From: Castor canadensis
Taxonomy: Eukaryota; Chordata; Mammalia; Rodentia; Castoridae
Assembly (NCBI RefSeq): GCF_047511655.1
Contig: NC_133399.1
Coordinates: 4,033,333 to 4,097,332 of the forward strand
Length of the DNA stretch: 64,000 nt
Direction: 5' to 3'
Shown here: positions 34,262 to 47,072 of the stretch, piece by piece
How positions within the stretch are numbered: position 1 is the first letter of the stretch
How the letters are laid out: every line of letters begins with the position of its first letter
The notes under the pieces: generated by a model
Told to the model about the DNA's origin: nothing
Databases searched by the model: none
The model's input: the letters and a program-made list of their open reading frames with translations, nothing else
Made by a program: the position numbers and the translations under genes

Positions 34262-36355
34262 TAAATTTTTTTTCTTTTATTATTCATATGTGCATACAAG
34301 GCTTGGGTCATTTCTCCCTCCTGCCTCCACCCCTCCCTTACCACCCACTCCACCCCCTCTCTCTCCCCCCCACCCCCTCAATACCCAGCAGATAATATCT
34401 TGCCCTTATTTCTAATTTTGTTGTAGAGAGAGTATAAGCTATAATAGCAAGGAACAAGGGTTTTTGCTGGTTGAGATAAGGATAGCTATACAGGGCATTG
34501 ACTCTCATTGATTTCCTGTGCATGTGTGTTACCTTCTAGGTTAATTCTTTTTGATCTAACCTTTTCTCTAGTTCCTGGTCCCCTTCTCCTATTGGCCTCA
34601 GTTGCTTTTAAGATATCTGCTTTAGTTTCTCTGCGTTAAGGGCAATAAATGCTAGCTAGTTTTTTAGGTGTCTTACCTATCCTCACCCCTCCCTTGTGTG
34701 CTCTTGCTTTTATCATGTGCTCAAAGTCCAATCCCATTGTTGTGTTTGCCCTTGATCTAATGTCCACATATGAGGGAGAACATAAGATTTTTGGTCTTTT
34801 GGGCCAGGCTAACCTCACTCAGAAGGATGTTCTCCAATTCCATCCATTTACCAGCGAATGATAAAATTTCATTCTTCTTCATGGCTGCATAAAATTCCAT
34901 TGTGTATAGATACCACATTTTCTTAATCTATTCGTCGGTGGTGGGGCATCTTGGCTGTTTCCATAACTTGGCTATTGGTAATAGTGCTGCAATAAACATG
35001 GGTGTGCAGGTACCTCTGGAGTAACCTGTGTCACAGTCTTTTGGGTATATCCCTAAGAGTGGTATTGCTGGATCATGTGGTAGATCAATGTCCAGCTTTT
35101 TAAGTAGCCTCCAAATTTTTTTCCAGAGTGGTTGTACTAGTCTACATTCCCACCAACAGTGTATGAGGGTTCCTTTTCCCCCCGCATCCTCGCTAACACC
35201 TGTTGTTGGTGGTGTTGCTGATGATGGCTATTCTAACAGGGGTGAGGTGGAATCTTAGTGTGGTTTTAATTTGCATTTCCTTTATTGCTAGAGATGGTGA
35301 GCATTTTTTATGTGTTTTTTGGCCATTTGAATTTCTTCTTTTGAGAAAGTTCTGTTTAGTTCACGTGCCCATTTCTTTATTGGTTCATTAGTTTTGGGAG
35401 AATTTAGTTTTTTAAGTTCCCTATATATTCTGGTTATCAGTCCTTTGTCTGATGTATAGCTGGCAAATATTTTCTCCCACTCTGCGTGTGTTCTCTTCAG
35501 TTTAGAGACCATTTCTTTTGGTGAACAGAAGCGTTTTAGTTTTATCTATGGTATCTCTTAGTTGCTGTGCTGCTGGAGTTCCATTGAGAAAGTTCTTGCC
35601 TATACCTACTAACTCCAGAGTATTTCCTACTCTTTCCTGTATCAACTTTAGAGTATGTGGTCTGATATTAAGATCCTTGATCCATTTTGAGTTAATCTTG
35701 GTATAGGGTGATATACATGGATCTAGTTTCAGGTTTTTGCAGACTGCTAACCAGTTTTCCCAGAAGTTTTTGTTGAAGAGGCTGCTATTTCTCCATCACA
35801 TATTTTTAGCTCCTTTGTCAAAGAAAAGTTGGTTATAGTTGTGTGGCTTCATATCTGGGTCCTCTATTCTGTTCCACTGGTCTTCATGTCTGTTTTTGTG
35901 CAAGTACCATGCTGTTTTTATTGTTACTGCTTTGTAATACAGTTTGAAGTCAGGTATTGTGATACCTTCTGCATTGTTCTTTTGACTGAGTATTGCCTTG
36001 GCTATTCATGGCCTCTTGTGTTTCCATATAAATTTAACAGTAGATTTTTCAATCTCTTTAATGAATGTCATTGGACTTTTGATGGGAATTGCATTAAACA
36101 TGTAGATTACTTTTAGGAGTATGGACATTTTTTACTATGTTGATTCTACCAATCCATGAGCATGGGAGATCTCTCCACTTTCTATAGTCTTCCTCGATCT
36201 CTTTCTTCAGAAGTTTATAGTTTTCCTTGTAGAGGTTTTTCACATCTTTTGCTAGGTTTACACCTAGGTATTTGATTTTGTTTGAGGCTATTGTAAATGG
36301 AATTGTTTTCATACATTCTTTTTCCGTTTGCTCATTGTTAGTGTATAGAAATGCT
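34262..36355 (-). mobile_element. 5'-truncated LINE-1, antisense
   Basis: From A-rich tail (plus ttttattattcatatgtgc) and C-rich complement of the 3' UTR to ORF2 sequence just downstream of the reverse transcriptase core. Open fragments on the minus strand (35,288-35,512 and 36,094-36,355) match the ORF2 C-terminal half. It ends at 36,355, where it meets sequence leading into the opposite-strand L1. Confidence 0.88.
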
Positions 36356-36540
36356 AATGAGGAGCACATTCGTGGTCTGAGCGAAGGGAAGGTCATTTTT
36401 CCAGGGTGTGCCGGACTGACAGTCGGGGGCAGCTGCGTCTGCCCATCTTCATAGAATTCTTGATTGTTACAGACAGGGACTTGACGATGATCTGTCCCGG
36501 CTGAACTCTGCACACCTTACCTACCCAAGAAATGTCTGTC
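36356..36540. other. Junction segment between head-to-head L1s
   Basis: GC-richer stretch of about 185 bp. Read on the minus strand it contains gaattctatgaagatgggc, which loosely resembles an L1 5' start. It may be a different 5' UTR type, an inverted 5' end, or unrelated DNA. Confidence 0.35.
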
Positions 36541-37401
36541 GAATGTTGAATAGTGAAATCTTGGAGAGACGCTGGAGACACACTTTGCAGGCATAATCAC
36601 CGAGAAAAGGCATAACTTTGACTCCTCCACATCTCCAGCCGGCACAGAGAATCTCCACTTCACGTTAAACGGAGAACCGAGGAGGTCCCCGGGGCTGCCA
36701 GTGGCCGGCGCCCATACGGCTTGGGAAAACGCGGACCAGGTGAGCTTCGCGGTACCGCGGTACCCCACAGACAAGCCTGGGGCAGAGCAGCATAGCCCCC
36801 TGGACAGACTGATCTCCACCCGGGAAAAAAAGAGAAACTGAGTACTAAGCAATAAGAACAGTTAAGACACGCAGGAAGGAGGGTGGGGCGCCCTGAGCGC
36901 TGAAGATTGGGGGAAGGGAATCCTTCTCGGGACTGTAAATAAACGAGCCGGGCGGGCTGGAGAGGCTCTGGCGGGAGCGGGGCGCACCCAGCAACCAGGA
37001 GCAGGGACGCTTGTGAGAGGAGGGAAGACCCACCTCCCACGTGAACTGTAAATAAACACGCAGGCCTGACAACGCGGGGCAGTGTCACCTTTCCCAGTGC
37101 TTGGAAAGGGGAAAGGCTGTAGCAGAGGCTCCTGCACAGGAGAACTCTGAGCAAACAAAGCCTGTGGGACCAGGTGAGTGCTAGCTCACCCCAGAGATCT
37201 GCATAAATAATGCCGCCAGCTACAGGCTGAGAGCAGCAGGCAGGCAAGCCACAGTTGCAGATACCACTCTCAGAACAGTCTCCAGATGCTTTTTTTTTCT
37301 TTTTCTCCCTACCTTTGATGAGAGAACAACCGAATTACACCTGCAAGCCGAAAAACTTACTGAAACTGTATTGCATTTGAACTGGGGACACTTGGTGGGG
37401 C

Positions 37402-37403
<2 letters not shown>

Positions 37404-37443
<40 letters not shown>
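37404..37443. repeat. (GT)n microsatellite in L1 5' UTR
   Basis: About 19 GT units. The older L1 at 2,460 has a T-rich stretch at the equivalent place. Confidence 0.95.
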
Positions 37444-37445
<2 letters not shown>

Positions 37446-37961
37446 TGTGTAGTTTTGTTCTACTTTATGCATCCCCTTTGATGAGACAACTACAGAACAA
37501 CATCTGAGGCACCAACTCCAGGACTGGAGATTGAGACGGACATCCAAACTATTAAGACTGAAACTGCATTGCATATAAACTTGGAAGTGTTTTGGTTTTT
37601 TTTTTAATTTTCTATTTTCCACTTTATTTTAATTCATTTTTATATATAGATATTACTTTCATATACTTATTTTTTATTTTTTTATCTTTGATTTTCAATC
37701 CTCTCTCTGTCTCTCTAATATCTGTTCAGCTTACTGTCGATTAGTACACTAACACTCCCTGTTTATACCTTTGAAACTCTCTTGTCTGATACCTTGTTCT
37801 GCTTTCTCCCTCTTGTCTGTATATTTGCTTTCCCCTTTTCTTTAACTTCTTGCTTTCCATCTCAGCTCACTCTTCCATTCTAAATATTACCATTGTTATT
37901 ATTACAAGCTAGAAAATACTTAATTACACACAGTACAGGGACAGTAACAACACCAAGGACA

Positions 37962-39164
37962 ATGACGGGAAGAGAGAAAAAACAGGGAAACCAGTTTCCC
38001 CACAGCAACAAATTAGTACAGGAACCAGAGGGGAATGAAGAGAACAGAAACTCAGATCCAGACTCCAACAAAATGAAGATAAACTATGCCAAAGGACCCA
38101 ATGAAGCCCACAAGAATAATTTAAAAGAAGACATACTACAAGTACTCAATGAGAATTTTATAGAGATGATACTGGATAGGGTCAACCAAAATGTACAGGA
38201 GACACTCAAGAAATTCCAAGACAATAAAAATAGAGAATTTGAAAAAGGAAAAGAAGAAATAAAGGAAACCATAGAAGCACTGTATAAACACCAAAGTGAA
38301 AGAGAGAACACAATGAATAAATGGATAAATGAACTCAGGACAAAAATAGACAACAATAAAGAAGAAAACAGCCAGGATATGGAAAACCTCAGAAAAAAGA
38401 ACGAAACAGAACTGCAAAACAAAACGGAAGGCCAATCCAGCAGAATAGAACAAACAGAAGACAGAATCTCAGAACTTGAAGATGAAATGGTAATTAAAGG
38501 AAAAACCGAAGAACTATTAATTAAACAACTCAAGACCTGTGAAAAGAAAATGCAAGAACTCACTGACTCCATCAAAAGACCAAACGTGAGAATCATGGGC
38601 ATCGAAGAAGGAGAAGAGGTGCAAGCGAAGGGAATGCGTAATATATTCAACAAAATAATAACGGAAAATTTCCCAAATCTAGAGAAAGATATTCCCATAC
38701 AAATGCAAGAGGCCTCCAGGACACCAAATAGACCAGATCAAAATAGAACTACTCCATGACATATCATCATTAAAACAACAAGTTCAGAAACTATGGAAAG
38801 AATATTGAAGTCTGTAAGAGAGAAAAAACAAGTAACATACAAAGGTAAACCCATCAAAATCACAGCAGACTTCTCAACAGAAACATTAAAAGCAAGAAGA
38901 GCGTGGGGTGAGATCTTCCGGGTACTGAATGAAAATAACTTCAACCCCAGGATACTCTACCTGGCAAAGCTATCATTCAAAATAGATGGAGCAATAAAAG
39001 TCTTCCACGACAAGCAGAAACTAAAACAATATGTGACCACAAAGCCACCATTACAAAAGATTCTGCAAGGGATCCTGCACACAGAAAGTGACACCCAACT
39101 TAACCATGAAAAGGCAGGCAGCACCAAACCACAGGATAAGAAAAAGCAAGACAGTAGAGAGTAA
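37962..39164 (+). pseudogene. L1 ORF1 protein (RNA-binding chaperone), one in-frame stop
   Basis: ORF1p coats L1 RNA as a trimer and acts as a nucleic acid chaperone. From a Met at 37,962 the frame gives about 400 residues: a charged N-terminus, a heptad-rich coiled coil (about residues 45-190), an RRM-like segment around NVRIMGIEEGEE (about 205), and a C-terminal domain around PIKITADFSTETLKARRAWG (about 295). The only break is TGA at 38,757-38,759. The older L1 copy reads cga at this place, so it looks like a CpG-type C-to-T change. The same frame continues unbroken afterwards to TAA at 39,162. An upstream Met at 37,893 is also in frame. Confidence 0.88.
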
Positions 39165-39214
39165 CATCAAGTTAGGTACACACAATCAAACCTTCAAATA
39201 ACTAAGACAACTAA

Positions 39215-42200
39215 ATGGCAGGAATCACCACATACCTATCAGTACTAACACTTAATGTTAATGGACTTTATTCACCCATCAAAATACACCGTTTGACAAA
39301 ATGGATTAAAAAAGAAGATCCAACAATTTATTGCTTACAGGAGACTCATCTCACCGACAGAAATAAGCATATGCTTAGGATGAAAGGCTGGAAGAAGATT
39401 TACCAAGCCAATGGCTGCCGAAAACAAGCAGGAGTAGCAATACTTACCTCTGACAAAGTAGACTTCAAACGTACATTGATCAAACGAGATAAAGAAGGAC
39501 ATTCCATACTAATAAAAGGGGAAATAGACCAAAAGGAAATAACAATTATCAATCTGTACGCACCCAATGTCAACGCACCCAATTTCATCAAACATACCCT
39601 GAAAGACCTAAAAGCATATATAAACGCCAACACAGTGGTTGTGGGAGACTTTAACACTCCATTATCATCAATAGATAGGTCATCTAAACAAAAACTTAAT
39701 AAAGAAATCCAAGATCTAAAATATGCAATAGATCAAGTGGACCTAGTAGATGTCTACAGAACATTTCATCCAACCTCTTCACAATATACATTGTTCTCAA
39801 CAGCCCATGGAACCTTCTCCAAAATAGATCATATCCTAGGGCACAAAGCAAGCCTCAGCAAATATAAGAAAATAGAAATAATACCATGCATACTATCTGA
39901 CCACAATGCAGTAAAAGTAGAACTCAACAACAAAAGTAAAGACAAAAAACATGCAAACAGCTGGAAACTAAATAACTCATTACTTAATGAAGAATGGATC
40001 ATCGATGCAATAAAAGAGGAAATTAAAAAGTTCCTGGAAGTCAATGAAAATGAAAACACAACCTACCGGAACCTATGGGACACAGTTAAGGCAGTCTTGA
40101 GAGGAAAGTTTATAGCCATGAGTGCATATATTAAAAAGATTGAAAGATCCCAAATCAATGACCTAATGATACATCTCAAACTCCTAGAAAAACAAGAACA
40201 AGCAAATCCCAAAACAAATAGAAGGAGAGAAATAATAAAAATAAGAGCTGAAATCAATGAAATAGAAACCAATAAAAACCATACAAAGAATTAATGAAAC
40301 AAAAAGTTGGTTCTTTGAAAAAATAAACAAGATCGATAGACCCCTGGCAAACCTAACTAAAATGAGGAGAGAAAAAACCCAAATTAGTAGCAGTAGGAAT
40401 GCAAAAGGGGAGATAACAACAAACACCATGGAAGTCCAGGAAATCATCAGAGACTACTTTGAGAACCTATATTCAAATACACTTGAAAATCTAAAAGAAA
40501 TGGACAGATTTCTAGATACATATGATCATCCAAAACTGAACCAAGAGGAAATTAATCACATGAATAGACCTATAACACAAAATGAAATTGAAGCAGCAAT
40601 CAAGAGTCTCCCCAAAAAGAAAAGTCCAGGACCTGATGGATTCTCTGCTGAATTCTATCAGACCTTTAAAGAAGAACTGATACCAACCCTCCTTAAACTG
40701 TTCCAGAAAATAGAAAGGGAAGGAAAACTGCCAAACACATTTTATGAAGCCAGTATTACACTTATCCCAAAACCAGGCAAAGACACCTCCAAAAAGGAGA
40801 ACTATAGGCCAATCTCCTTAATGAACATTGATGCAAGAATCCTCAATAAAATAATGGCAAACCGAATTCAGCAACACATCAAAAAGATTATTCACCACGA
40901 CCAGGTAGGCTTCATCCCAGGGATGCAGGGGTGGTTCAACATACGAAAATCAATAAACGTAATAAACCACATTAACAGAAGCAAAGACAAAAACCACTTG
41001 ATCATCTCAATAGATGCAGAAAAAGCCTTTGATAAGATCCAACATCATTTCATGATAAAAGCTCTAAGAAAACTAGGAATAGAAGGAAAGTTCCTCAACA
41101 TTATAAAAGCTATATATGACAAACCTACAGCCAGCATTATACTTAATGGAGAAAAATTAAAACCATTCCCTCTAAAATCAGGAACCAGACAAGAATGCCC
41201 ACTATCTCCACTCCTATTCAACATAGTACTGGAATTCCTAGCCAGAGCAATTAGGCAAGAAGAAGGAATAAAAGGAATACAAATAGGTAAAGAAACTGTC
41301 AAAATATCCCTATTTGCAGACGACATGATCTTATACCTTAAAGACCCAAAAAACTCTACTCAGAAGCTTCTAGACATCATCAATAGCTATAGCAAGGTAG
41401 CAGGATATAAAATCAACATAGAAAAATCATTAGCATTTCTATACACTAATAATGAACAAACTGAAAAAGAATATATGAAAACAATTCCATTTACAATAGC
41501 CTAAAAAAAAATCAAATACGTAGGTGTAAACCTAACAAAAGATGTGAAAGACCTCTACAAGGAAAACTATACACTTCTGAAGAAAGAGATTGAGGAGGAC
41601 TATAGAAAGTGGAGAGATCTCCCATGCTCATGGATTGGTAGAATCAACATAGTAAAAATGTCGATACTCCCAAAAGTAATCTACATGTTTAATGCAATTC
41701 CCATCAAAATTCCAATGACATTCATTAAAGACATTGAAAAATCTACTGTTAAATTTATATGGAAACACAAGAGGCCACGAATAGCCAAGGCAATACTCAG
41801 TCAAAAGAACAATGCAGGAGGTATCACAATACCTGACTTCAAACTATATTACAAATCAATAACAATAAAAACAGCATGGTACTGGCACAAAAACAGACAT
41901 GAAGACCAGTGGAACAGAATAGAGGATCCAGATATGAAGCCACACAACTATAAGCAACTTATCTTTGACAAAGGAGCTAAAAATATACGATGGAGAAATA
42001 GCAGCCTCTTCAACAAAAACTTCTGGGAAAACTGGTTAGCAGTCTGCAAAAAACTGAAACTAGATCCATGTATATCACCCTATACCAAGATTAACTCAAA
42101 ATGGATCAAGGATCTTAATATCAGACCCCAAACTCTTAAGTTGATACAAGAAAGAGTAGGAAATACTCTGGAGTTAGTAGGTATAGGTAAGAACTTTCTC

Positions 42201-43037
42201 AATGAAACCCCAGTAGCACAGCAACTAAGAGATAGCATAGATAAATGGGACTTCATAAAACTAAAAAGCTTCTGTTCATCAAAAGAAATGGTCTCTAAAC
42301 TGAAGAGAACACCCACAGAGTGGGAGAAAATATTTGCCAACTATACATCAGACAAAGGACTGATAACCAGAATATACAGGGAACTTAAAAAACTAAATTC
42401 TCCCAAAACTGATGAACCAATAAAGAAATGGGCATGTGAACTAAACAGAACTTTCTCAAAAGAAGAAATTCAAATGGCCAGAAAACACATGAAAAAATGC
42501 TCACCATCTCTAGCAATAAAGGAAATGCAAATTAAAACCACACTAAGATTCCACCTCACCCCTGTTAGAATAGCCATCAGCAACACCACCAACCACAGGT
42601 GTTAGCGAGGATGCGGGGAAAAAGGAAGCCTCTTACACTGTTGGTGGGAATGTAGACTAGTACAACCACTCTGGAAAAAAATTTGGAGGCTACTTAAAAA
42701 GCTGGACATTGATCTACCATTTGATCCAGCAATACCACTCTTGGGGATATACCCAAAAGACTGTGAAACAGGTTACTCCAGAGGCACCTGCACACCCATG
42801 TTTATTGCGACACTATTCACAATAGCCAAGTTATGGAAACAGCCAAGATGCCCCAGCACTGATGAATGGATTAAGAAAATGTGGTATCTAACCACAATGG
42901 AATTTTATGCAGCCATGAAGAACGAAATGTTATCATTCGCTGGTAAATGGATGGAATTGGAGAACATCATTCTGAGTGAGGTTAGCCTGGCCCAAAAGAC
43001 CAAAAATCATATGTTCTCCCTCATATGTGGGCATTAG
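39215..43037 (+). pseudogene. L1 ORF2 protein (endonuclease and reverse transcriptase), three breaks
   Basis: ORF2p nicks target DNA and reverse-transcribes L1 RNA at the nick. The endonuclease motifs are present: LNVNGL (about residue 10), QETHL (41), GDFNTPLS (142) and SDHNAV (228). The reverse transcriptase shows NYRPISLMN and the catalytic FADD at 41,312-41,323. The C-terminal segment has LLHCWWEC and then PFDPAIPLLGIYPKD, typical of mammalian ORF2. Breaks: a frameshift near 40,290, TAA at 41,502-41,504, and TAG at 42,603-42,605 where related copies read tgg (Trp). Total coding length is about 1,274 codons, the usual size. All catalytic residues I can see are kept. Confidence 0.9.
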
Positions 43038-43380
43038 ATCAAGGGCAAACACAACAAGGGGATTGGACTATGAGCACATGATAAAATCGAGAGCACACAA
43101 GGGAGGGGTGAGGATAGGTAAGACACCTAAAAAATTAGCTAGCATTTGTTGCCCTTAATGCAGAGAAGCTAAAGCAGATACCTTAAAGCAACTGAGGCCA
43201 ATAGGAAAAGGGGACCAGGAACTAGAGAAAAGGTTAGATCAAAAAGAATTAACCTAGAAGGTAACACCCACGCACAGGAAATCAATGTGAGTCAATGCCC
43301 TGTATAGCTATCCTTATCTCAACCAGCAAAACCCCTTGTTCCTTTCTATTATTGCTTATACTCTCTCTACAACAAAATTA

Positions 43381-43663
43381 GAGATAAGAGCAAAATAGTT
43401 TCTGCTGGGTATTGGGAGGGGGAGGAGTGGGTGGTAAGGGAGGGGGTGGGGGCAGGGGGGAGAAATGAACCAAGCCTTGTATGCACATATGAATAATAAA
43501 AGAAAAATGAAAAAAAAAAGAAATAAGGGCAAAATAGTTTCTGCTGGGTATTGGGGGGGAGAGGGAAGGGGCGGAGTGGGTGGTAAGGGAGGGGGTAGGA
43601 GCAGGGGGAGAAATGAACCTAGCCTTGTATGCACATATGAATAATAAAAGAAAAATGAAAAAA
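43381..43663 (+). repeat. Tandem duplication of the L1 3' end
   Basis: Two near-identical units of about 140 bp, each running from gcaaaatagtttctgctggg through the G-rich tract to gaataataaaagaaaaatga and an A-run. The second starts right after the A-tail of the first. Confidence 0.85.
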
Positions 43664-44637
43664 AAACACACTAAGATTCCAGCTCACCCCTGTTAGAATA
43701 GCCATCAGCAGCAGCAGCAACAGGTGTTGGCAAGGATGCAGGGAAAAATGAATCCTCTTACACTATTGGTGGGAATGTAAACTAGTACAACCACTCTGGA
43801 AAAAAATTTGGAGGCTACTTAAAAAGCTAGACATTGATCTACCATTTGTCCAGCAATACCACTCTTGGAGATATACCCAATAGACTGTGAGACAGGTTAC
43901 TCTAGAGGCACCTGCACACCCATGTTTATTGTGGCACTATTCACAATAGCCAAGTTATGGAAACAGCCAAGATGCCCCAGCACTAACGAATGGATTAAGA
44001 AAATGGTATCTATACACAATGGAATTTTATGCAGCCATGAAGAAGAACAAAATGTTAGCATTCGCTGGTAAATGGATGGAATTGGAGAACATCATTCTGA
44101 GTGAGGTTAGTCTGGCCCGAAAGACCAAAAATCATGTTCTCCCTCATATGTGGACATTAGATCAAGGGCAAACACAACAATGGGATTGGACCATGAGCAC
44201 GTGATAAAAGTGAGAGCACACAAGGGAGGGGTGAGGATAGGTAAGACACCTAAAAATTAGCTAGCATTTGTTGCCTTAACACAGAGAAACTAAAGCAGAT
44301 ACCTTAAAAGCAACTGAGGCCAAAAGCAAAAGGGTACCAGGATCTAGAGCAAAGGTTAGATCAAAAATAATTAACCTAGAAGGTAACACACATGCACAGG
44401 AAATCAATGTGAGTCAATGGCCTGTATAGCTATCCTTATCTCAATGAGGAAAATCCCTTGTTCCTTCTTATTATTGCTTATACTCTCACTACAATAAAAT
44501 TAGAAATAAGGGCAAAATAGTTTCTGCTGGGTGTTGAGGGGGTGGGAGGGGAGTGGAGTGGATGGTAAGGGAGGGGGTGGGGGCAGGGGGGAGAAATGAC
44601 CCAAGCCTTGTATGCACATATGAATAATAAAAATATA
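43664..44637 (+). mobile_element. 5'-truncated LINE-1 (3' 970 bp)
   Basis: Starts within ORF2 at a point equivalent to about 42,537 in the neighbouring L1 and runs through the G-rich 3' UTR to the tail. The ORF2 C-terminus is visible but shifted. Confidence 0.88.
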
Positions 44638-44667
44638 TATTAATTAATTAATTAATTAATTAATTAA
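44636..44667. repeat. (TTAA)n microsatellite
   Basis: About seven TTAA units between two L1 fragments, probably grown from the A-rich tail of the first. Confidence 0.92.
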
Positions 44668-46092
44668 AATGGATCAAGGATCTTAATATCAGACCACAAA
44701 CTCTTAAGTTGATACAAGAAAGAGTAGGAAATACTCTGGAGTTAGTAGGTATAGGTAAGAACTTCCTCAACGAAACCCCAACAGCAGAGAAACTAAGAGA
44801 TAGCATAGATAAATGGGACCTCATAAAGCTAAAAAGCTTCTGTTCATCAAAAGAAATGGTCTCTAAACTGAAGAGAACACCCACAGAATGGGAGAAAATA
44901 TTTGCCAGCTATACATCAGACAAAGGACTGATAACCAGAATATATATGGAACTTAAAAAACTAAATTCTCCCAAAACTAATTAACCAATAAAGAAATGGG
45001 CAAGTGAACTAAACAGACCTTTAAGAAATTCAAATGGCCAAAAAGCACATGAAAAAATGCTCACCATCTCTAGCAATAAAGGAAATGCAAATTAAAACCA
45101 CACCAAGATTCCACCTCACCCCTGTTAGAATAGCCATCATTAGCAACACCGCCAACAACAGGTGTTAGCAAGGATGCGGGGAAAAAGGAACCCTCTTACA
45201 CTGTTAGTGGGAATGTAAACTAGTACAACCACTCTGGAAATTAATTTGGAGGCTACTTAAAAAGCTAGACATTGATCTACCATTTGATCCAGCAATACCA
45301 CTGTTGGGGATATACTCAAAATGCTGTGACACAGGTTACTCCAGAGGCACCTGCACACCCATGTTTATTGCGGCTCTATTCACAATAGCCAAGTTATGGA
45401 AACAGCCAAGATGCCCCAGCACTGACGAATGGATTAAGAAAATGTGGTGTCTATACACAATGGAATTTTATGCAGCCATGAAGAAGAACGAAATGTTATC
45501 ATTCGCTGGTAAATGGGTGGAACTGGACAACATCATTCTCAGTGAAGTTATCCTGGCCCAAAAGACCAAAATCGTATATTCTCCCTCATGTGTGGACATT
45601 AGTTTAAGGGCAAACACAACAATGGGGTTGGACTTTGAGCACATGATAAAAGCGAGAGCACACAAGGGAGGGGTGAGGATAGGTAAGACACCTAAAAAAC
45701 TAGCTAGCATTTGTTGCCCTTAATGCAGAGAAACTAAAGCAGATACCTTAAAGCAACTGAGGCCAATAGGAAAAGGGGACCAGGAACTAGAGAAAAGGTG
45801 AAATCAAAAAGAATTAACCTAGAAGGTAACACCCACGCACAGGAAATTAATGTGAGTCAACTCCCTGAATAGCTATCCTTATCTCAACCAGCAAAAACCC
45901 TTGTTCCTTCCTATTATTGCTTATGCTCTCTCTATAACAAAATTAGAAATAAGTGCAAAATAGTTTCTGCTGGGTATTGAGGGGGTGGGAGGGAGGGGGC
46001 GGAGTGGGTGGTAAGGGAGGGGGTGAGGGCAGGGGGGAGAAATGACCCAAGCCTTGTATGCACATATGAGTAATAAAATAAAAAAAAGAAAT
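44668..46092 (+). mobile_element. 5'-truncated LINE-1 (3' 1.4 kb)
   Basis: Begins at aaaatggatcaaggatctta, equivalent to about 42,098 in the long L1, and ends with the G-rich tract and gagtaataaaataaaaa. The fragment 45,304-45,723 keeps the ORF2 C-terminal frame (MGIYSKCCDTGYSRGTC). There is a stop at 44,982. Confidence 0.88.
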
Positions 46093-46689
46093 TCATAAAA
46101 AATATTTCATGGTAAAAAAAAAAAAAAGAGTCCAGGTGTCTTTAGGCTCTGTACTGAGAGTAGCATTGATTATTCTTCCTGAGTCTCTTTTTCTTTTCAT
46201 TTCAGCATGTGCTCTGTGCTACACACTGAGGTTCTCTTTATCTCTTAGTTTGCACTATGTGCATATTTTGATGTTCATATATTTCTGTCTCTTTTCCATG
46301 AAACTGCACTGCATGTTTTGTGAGGCTCTTTCTTTCTATTACTTAAGTCTGCTGCCTGATCCTGTAGATGCCACAGGCTTATGCTTTTTCTTCTCTTATT
46401 CTCTTTTGATCCTCAGTTGTCTACTTTGTATAGGGTGCTGCCCACTACTGAACCTTCAATGCCTTCCCATCGTTGCCCAATTTGAAAGATAATGCTTCAC
46501 CACCTTTCTGGCTCTACACCTCAGAAGTATTAATAATTCACTGATGCGCTAGTCTAGTCCACCATCTTCACATATATTAATGACTTGTGCACATACTGAT
46601 CCCTCCAATCAAAGGTATATGATCTCTATTTTATTTATTATTGATATGATACAGTTTCATTCATTTTTCTTTGTTGTTCTGTCTTCATT

Positions 46690-46790
46690 AGAAATCATTT
46701 CTTCATTGGAGGAATTGCTGAAGTAGTAGAAAACTTGCCTAGCAAGAATGCCACCCAAAGTTGAAACCCTAATACTGCAAAAAAGAAAAG
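46690..46790 (+). mobile_element. tRNA-derived SINE, degraded
   Basis: Plus strand gctgaagtagtagaaaac, cttgcctagcaagaatgcc, then ctaatactgcaaaaaag. Confidence 0.6.
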
Positions 46791-46984
46791 TTTTTTGTAC
46801 TTCCCACAAGGGTTACATAATATATATTATGGCTATTCAAAATTTAGCAAACAAGACTTAGCTTTAGTTGAATCTCAAGAAAACCTCCTCTTATTTTCTA
46901 CCTACTCCACATTCAATATTATTCATGTCATACTTTACAACAATCTATATTTTGTTTGTAAGTTTGTTTCTCACTGAAGTTAAA

Positions 46985-47072
46985 AAACATTTTGGTAGCA
47001 CTGGGATTTCAGCACAGGGCCTCACATTTGCTAGGCAGCCACCTTATCACTTGAGCCACTTTGCCAATCCTG
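46985..47072 (-). mobile_element. tRNA-derived SINE
   Basis: Plus strand ggtagcactgggatttcagc through cttgagccactttgcc. Confidence 0.68.

Larger units (their letters stand above)
36541..43520 (+). mobile_element. Nearly full-length LINE-1
   Basis: A 5' UTR of about 1.4 kb including a GT microsatellite, ORF1 (37,962-39,164), ORF2 (39,215-43,037), a 3' UTR with a long G-rich tract (about 43,415-43,465) and an A-rich tail with aataataaaag. It carries few lesions: one stop in ORF1, and one shift plus two stops in ORF2. It is the best preserved transposon in the window, but inactive as written. Confidence 0.92.

Noticed and set aside
38084..38698. 204-codon minus-strand open frame
   Set aside because: Exact antisense of L1 ORF1; its Ser/Phe/Leu-rich composition is the mirror of a Lys/Glu-rich coding strand.
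43356..43671. Pro/Leu-rich minus-strand frames suggesting a repetitive protein
   Set aside because: They are the complement of the duplicated G-rich L1 3' UTR.
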